This document shows positions 23,359-25,952 of a stretch of 25,952 nucleotides of DNA, in pieces; within the stretch, counting starts at the first letter, position 1; every line of letters starts with the position of its first letter. The position numbers and the translations under genes were made by a program. The notes beneath the pieces were generated by a model. It had not been told where the DNA came from. It searched no databases and saw nothing but the letters and a program-made list of their open reading frames with translations. Source of the stretch: a virus. The stretch is taken from positions 1-25,952 of IMG/VR virus record IMGVR_UViG_3300044859_000333; one strand, 5' to 3'.

Positions 23359-23654
23359 GATCTTCGTTTGTTTAATCTGTCATTTCGTTCTTTACTAATC
23401 TTTTCCATTGCTAATTGATACTTGTTAGATTCCTGATTCATCTTCAGCTTCATAACCACATCTTGCATAGGTAACATAACAACCAAATTCCACTTGCTAA
23501 TATCACCGCCAGCAAGAGAGTCGATGGAATTAAGCGCGCCGAACCTTTTAAAGTTATGAATGCCTGCTTTGACCTGATCTGAAGTGTACTCAATTTCATT
23601 TTTGAAAGCCGTTGCTCGTTGAAATTCAGCAATTGACGAAAAAAAAAGCCACAA
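23355..23654 (-). CDS. T-like tail-chaperone extension, probably reached by -1 frameshift
   Basis: This frame lies at -1 to the upstream chaperone gene and overlaps it by about 200 nt, as T does to G in lambda-like phages. Its only independent start is a TTG at 23654, 7 nt before the T9 tract; entry by a -1 slip at 23639-23647 is more likely and would join 94 residues from this frame to 168 from the upstream frame, a 262-aa G-T fusion. The 94 residues carry NSIDSLAGGDISKWN and VVMKLKMNQ, a pattern I recall from proteins coded at this position in other Bacteroidota phages, followed by a basic C-terminal helix. The stop overlaps the next gene in an ATGA junction. The alternative is a homopolymer length error, which would also place this frame in one long gene. 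Confidence 0.65.
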   Translation of the reverse strand: MWLFFSSIAEFQRATAFKNEIEYTSDQVKAGIHNFKRFGALNSIDSLAGGDISKWNLVVMLPMQDVVMKLKMNQESNKYQLAMEKISKERNDRLNKRRS

Positions 23655-24142
23655 ATCGCAGTTGAGATATTCAATGGTAAATCAAGTACTAACTGTTCTA
23701 GTTCCTTTTGTGTTTCTTCATTGTACTTATCAGGTTGTTGGCAGCAGATAGCAATCACAGGAGCAACCTTTTCAAGATCACTAAGGTCTTTATTTCCTGC
23801 AACAGCATCAAAGTTCAAGTGTTGCGCCCAAGTCATCTCACCGGGCTTGTAATAACGTGAAAAAGTCTGATCACCAAGAGTAAATGTTTCAGGAGCCTTG
23901 ACTGCATACATCTTATCAAGATCAGGTTTGATTTTTAAGAAGTTCAAAACTGAACCAAAAACCACCTCAACGTCAATTGCCTTAATTTTTTTAGTGATTT
24001 CAGAAGGTATTCCAGTAATCGCAGCCATAATTTCAGAAACATCATCTCCTGACTTTGATAATGCGATTGCCTGTCTTAATGTAATTTCTTCCCAATCTTG
24101 TGGGATCTGTACGCTGTGTTCTCCTAGTTTATAATTCTGCAT
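23450..24142 (-). CDS. G-like tail assembly chaperone
   Basis: Residues 1-168 of this 230-aa protein form a helical domain with an EEITLRQAIAL helix near the start, like tail-chaperone (gpG-type) or similar tail assembly proteins. They include a tail-cluster pattern PPEV-less but with WAQHLNFDAVAG and LEKVAPVIAICCQQPDKY, which I recall from Bacteroidota phage genes following TerL. From residue 166 the codons run over the T9 tract, and the remaining 62 residues end with a hydrophobic stretch (about 206-228) that is unlike a chaperone and may be only a by-product of the overlapping T frame. A -1 slip would replace these 62 residues by the T extension. The start (ATG 24142) lies 4 nt after the TerL stop. 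Confidence 0.65.
   Translation of the reverse strand: MQNYKLGEHSVQIPQDWEEITLRQAIALSKSGDDVSEIMAAITGIPSEITKKIKAIDVEVVFGSVLNFLKIKPDLDKMYAVKAPETFTLGDQTFSRYYKPGEMTWAQHLNFDAVAGNKDLSDLEKVAPVIAICCQQPDKYNEETQKELEQLVLDLPLNISTAICGFFFRQLLNFNEQRLSKMKLSTLQIRSKQAFITLKGSARLIPSTLLLAVILASGIWLLCYLCKMWL
23639..23647 (-). promoter_or_regulatory. Candidate -1 ribosomal frameshift site (T9 slippery tract)
   Basis: On the minus strand nine T follow GGC, read in frame as three Phe codons. A tRNA-Phe pair can slip back by one base with full re-pairing, moving ribosomes from the G-like to the T-like frame. A weak 5-bp stem (TTGCT/AGCAA) lies about 7 nt downstream; no strong pseudoknot is visible by eye. The -1 direction and the position next to the terminase and tail-tip genes match G/GT pairs. 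Confidence 0.6.
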
Positions 24143-24146
24143 ATAC

Positions 24147-25289
24147 CTAAGTTGTAAATGATATTAATGGGTTACCTCTTTTACCTTTAATTAATCCATG
24201 TGTTCCATACCTTCCTGCATCCATCCCATCGTCAAAGGCTTTAATTGGTTCATCGGGATTATTCTCTGACCATTTATAGCTTTTAATTTCACGTAGCAAA
24301 TTTACACTTTCTGACGAAATAACAAGAGGTCTTGATTTCACCTTAATAATTTGCTCCTTAACCGATCCCGGATATTTCTCAACTGCCTTGATTCTGAATC
24401 CTGCCTTTTGAATTTCCGCAATTGCTTCAGGTCTTGCTCCATCGGCATAGATTTGAATTGTTTTCCTGACTCCTTTTTGGATCATTAAATCAATAAGGTT
24501 TGATGGTGTTAAATGCGATTGATAGATGATTTCATGCCATTGAACCGACCTGTCTAAATGACCAACCTCAACCAAAGCTGTTGGGTGATTATAACCAAAG
24601 TCAAGACCATAACAAAAGTCAGAAGGTGGTTGGTATTCCGAAACCTTTTGATGATTGTAAATTTGATTCCTAACCGATGATGGCATACCCTCACCAAATA
24701 CTTTCCAAAGATCAGGATCAGCATCCTTTAGATATTCAATCTCGGCAATCGTGTCAGCATTTAGGTTCTCCAAATTATCAAGGTAGGTTGTAACAACTGT
24801 TGCTGAGTCTGATCTGTTTAGTTCGTTATACACCCAATGTTCGATGGAAGTAGGATTGAAGTCCATTATGATTCGGTTTTCAGTCCTTAGTGCCAATTGC
24901 CGATAAACATTCTGATTTGTTTCCATGACCTCGTTAACAAACAAGATGTTTCGCTTTCTTCCTTGAACTTTGCCGGGTGAATCCATGCCAAAGAACTCAA
25001 ACACGTTCCCGTTCAGAACATACGTGTGATCGGTTCGGTTGTAATCCTCATCCCGAAACAAGCCTGCTGAAATAAGTATATCAATAAAATCACGAAGCAC
25101 AGTAGCTTTTAACGCATTGTAACTTTCACGGCAAATGGATATCACTCCGATCTTGTAATTGGATGCAAGACTGATTAGGTATTGAACGACGGCATAACTT
25201 TTTCCGCTCCTAGTTCCACCTTGCAGACCTACAATTCGATATTTTGGAACATTATCAACTAAGAATTGAAGATTTTTATTTAGCTGCAT
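24147..25289 (-). CDS. terL: Terminase large subunit
   Basis: I choose the ATG at 25289 (380 aa), 14 nt inside the TerS gene; a GTG at 25331 is also in frame. This is the DNA-packaging motor: an N-terminal ATPase with Walker A GGTRSGKS at 24-31, a Walker B region NILFVNEVMET around 114-123 (with Asn-Glu in place of Asp-Glu), and the coupling segment MDFNPTS at 142-148. The C-terminal RNase H-like nuclease carries acidic residues D230 (YGLDFGYNHPTA), D283 (IYADGARPEA) and D357 (DDGMDAGRYG). Length is a little short but complete for the phage terminase/PBSX-type family. It cuts concatemers and pumps DNA into the prohead through the portal. The tail-chaperone gene follows 4 nt after the stop. 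Confidence 0.95.
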   Translation of the reverse strand: MQLNKNLQFLVDNVPKYRIVGLQGGTRSGKSYAVVQYLISLASNYKIGVISICRESYNALKATVLRDFIDILISAGLFRDEDYNRTDHTYVLNGNVFEFFGMDSPGKVQGRKRNILFVNEVMETNQNVYRQLALRTENRIIMDFNPTSIEHWVYNELNRSDSATVVTTYLDNLENLNADTIAEIEYLKDADPDLWKVFGEGMPSSVRNQIYNHQKVSEYQPPSDFCYGLDFGYNHPTALVEVGHLDRSVQWHEIIYQSHLTPSNLIDLMIQKGVRKTIQIYADGARPEAIAEIQKAGFRIKAVEKYPGSVKEQIIKVKSRPLVISSESVNLLREIKSYKWSENNPDEPIKAFDDGMDAGRYGTHGLIKGKRGNPLISFTT

Positions 25290-25638
25290 CAAGCCAAGGT
25301 GGTCTGTTTTCAAATTCGTGTTTAACTTCACGCTCTTGCTTATCTCTCCACTCGTCAGGAAATCTATTCTTCATGTTGAAAACATAAACTCCCGTGTTTA
25401 AAGATGTTTCTGAATTTATAATATTATCCCTACCTAGTTTTTCCCAAAACAACCTGCTTTTTTCAGTTCCTATTTCTTTGGAGTGTAAGAATTCAGGATT
25501 AGCATCCCTCCAGTTGTACAATGTTTTCTTTGTAACACCTACTATCCCTGCAAATGATTCAAACGATAAGCCTTCTGATAGATGATCAATTAACATCTGA
25601 CAAAACTTGCTTTCATAGTCTGTTGGATGACCTGCCAT
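25276..25638 (-). CDS. terS: Terminase small subunit
   Basis: In this 120-aa protein residues 20-50 hold an HTH (FESFAGIVGVTKKTLYNWR) for recognition of the packaging site, followed by an oligomerisation helix pair and a C-terminal part (ENRPPWLDAAK) that probably contacts TerL. The N-terminus, MAGHPTDY, recalls the usual start of TerS in this group. It overlaps TerL and is preceded by a -7 box, so the late transcript may begin here. Confidence is high from pattern and position, though the exact TerS subfamily is not resolved. Confidence 0.88.
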   Translation of the reverse strand: MAGHPTDYESKFCQMLIDHLSEGLSFESFAGIVGVTKKTLYNWRDANPEFLHSKEIGTEKSRLFWEKLGRDNIINSETSLNTGVYVFNMKNRFPDEWRDKQEREVKHEFENRPPWLDAAK

Positions 25639-25654
25639 AATTTAAATTTATAAA

Positions 25655-25662
25655 CAAAGTTA
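25655..25662 (-). promoter_or_regulatory. Possible Bacteroidota -7 promoter box ahead of terS
   Basis: The minus strand reads TAACTTTG, a full match to TAnnTTTG, 16 nt upstream of the terS ATG. An upstream TTTG lies 14 nt before it, a little close for the usual -33 element. The gap between terS and the previous gene (37 nt) is one of the largest on this strand, so a late promoter here is reasonable; the leader would be only about ten bases. Confidence 0.35.
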
Positions 25663-25675
25663 CGCAAAATTAGAA

Positions 25676-25939
25676 TCAAAGTTTCTTTTCGAATTTTTCG
25701 ATCGCTTGCCTGAGCTGATCAACCTTTTCGCAAGTGTCAAGATATTCCCGATATAGCTTAGTTAGTTTGATCGGGATCGGTTTTTGTTCCGGAACATCAA
25801 CTTTAATATCAACGATAAATGGCTGATCAGGTTTGCCGAAGTATTGCTGAATAAAGAAGTTGACCGAATAACTACTTAGCTTATGAGTGATCGAAAGTTC
25901 GGTGATCGATGTGTGATTGCAAATGAAGTCCTCTAGCAT
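25676..25939 (-). CDS. Small unknown protein upstream of terS
   Basis: This protein has 87 aa from the ATG at 25939; the frame stays open to the window edge (13 nt), so the true start may lie outside. Residues 8-35 (NHTSITELSITHKLSSYSV, followed by a Phe/Ile-rich helix) could be a helix-turn-helix. The C-terminal third is a charged coiled coil. No family is recognised. Position before terS suggests a DNA-binding or regulatory role, which is inference only. It is separated from terS by 37 nt that carry the -7 box. Confidence 0.55.
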   Translation of the reverse strand: MLEDFICNHTSITELSITHKLSSYSVNFFIQQYFGKPDQPFIVDIKVDVPEQKPIPIKLTKLYREYLDTCEKVDQLRQAIEKFEKKL

Positions 25940-25952
25940 CGCTCCAACTCGT

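Noticed and set aside
1-25952. CRISPR array, tRNA, rRNA, integrase or attachment site
   Set aside because: No regularly spaced repeats, cloverleaf-like sequence, recombinase motif or end-repeat was found on reading both strands by eye.

Overview
This window is most of the late (structural and lysis) region of a tailed phage or prophage of the Bacteroidota. No host gene, integrase, replication gene or tRNA is visible. The host inference rests on low GC by eye, on family resemblances (DUF6712-like connector, large two-gene tail-tip set, LamG-like and glycine-linked tail fibres, all recalled rather than searched), on the near absence of Shine-Dalgarno sequences, and on a few matches to the Bacteroidota -7 promoter box TAnnTTTG. 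A long tape measure protein (924 aa) points to siphovirus morphology.

All genes but one lie on the minus strand, so transcription runs from right to left. From the right edge: a small unknown gene, terS and terL; a lambda G/GT-like tail-chaperone pair overlapping at a T9 slippery site; four small coupled genes, two of them resembling tail-completion proteins; two large tail-tip proteins; the tape measure protein; and a small helix-turn-helix (HTH) protein. Next comes a 4.5-kb sugar-modification cargo: a two-domain glycosyltransferase, an AsnB-type amidotransferase, an LpxA-like acyltransferase and a second glycosyltransferase-like protein. A lone plus-strand gene for a Rossmann-like MptE/DUF115-type protein closes this block. 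The head genes follow: ClpP-like protease fused to a scaffold, major capsid protein, another structural protein, a small unknown, portal and connector. After them come three paralogous fibre-adaptor genes (one is only the adaptor domain), more tail-fibre-like proteins and a LamG-like protein. Last are a PAS protein with a histidine-kinase dimerisation segment but no ATPase domain, two small membrane or secreted proteins, and a GH24 lysozyme cut by the left edge.

The genes are packed with almost no intergenic space. Ten junctions are 4-nt ATGA overlaps, which implies translational coupling along one long late transcript. Terminase, protease/scaffold, capsid, portal and connector make and fill the head. 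Chaperones, tape measure and tip proteins make the tail, and the fibre genes give host recognition. The lysozyme and the neighbouring exported proteins probably act in lysis. The glycosyltransferase/AsnB/acyltransferase block may make or attach a modified sugar to virion proteins or to the host surface.

The observations most worth a second look are the glycan/amidotransferase cargo inside the late operon, the kinase-less PAS-DHp protein with a possible own promoter, the T9 frameshift site, the antisense plus-strand gene, the triplicated adaptor domain, the terminator-like hairpin between the capsid and portal genes, and the tail-before-head gene order. There is no stretch of more than 300 bases without a gene.
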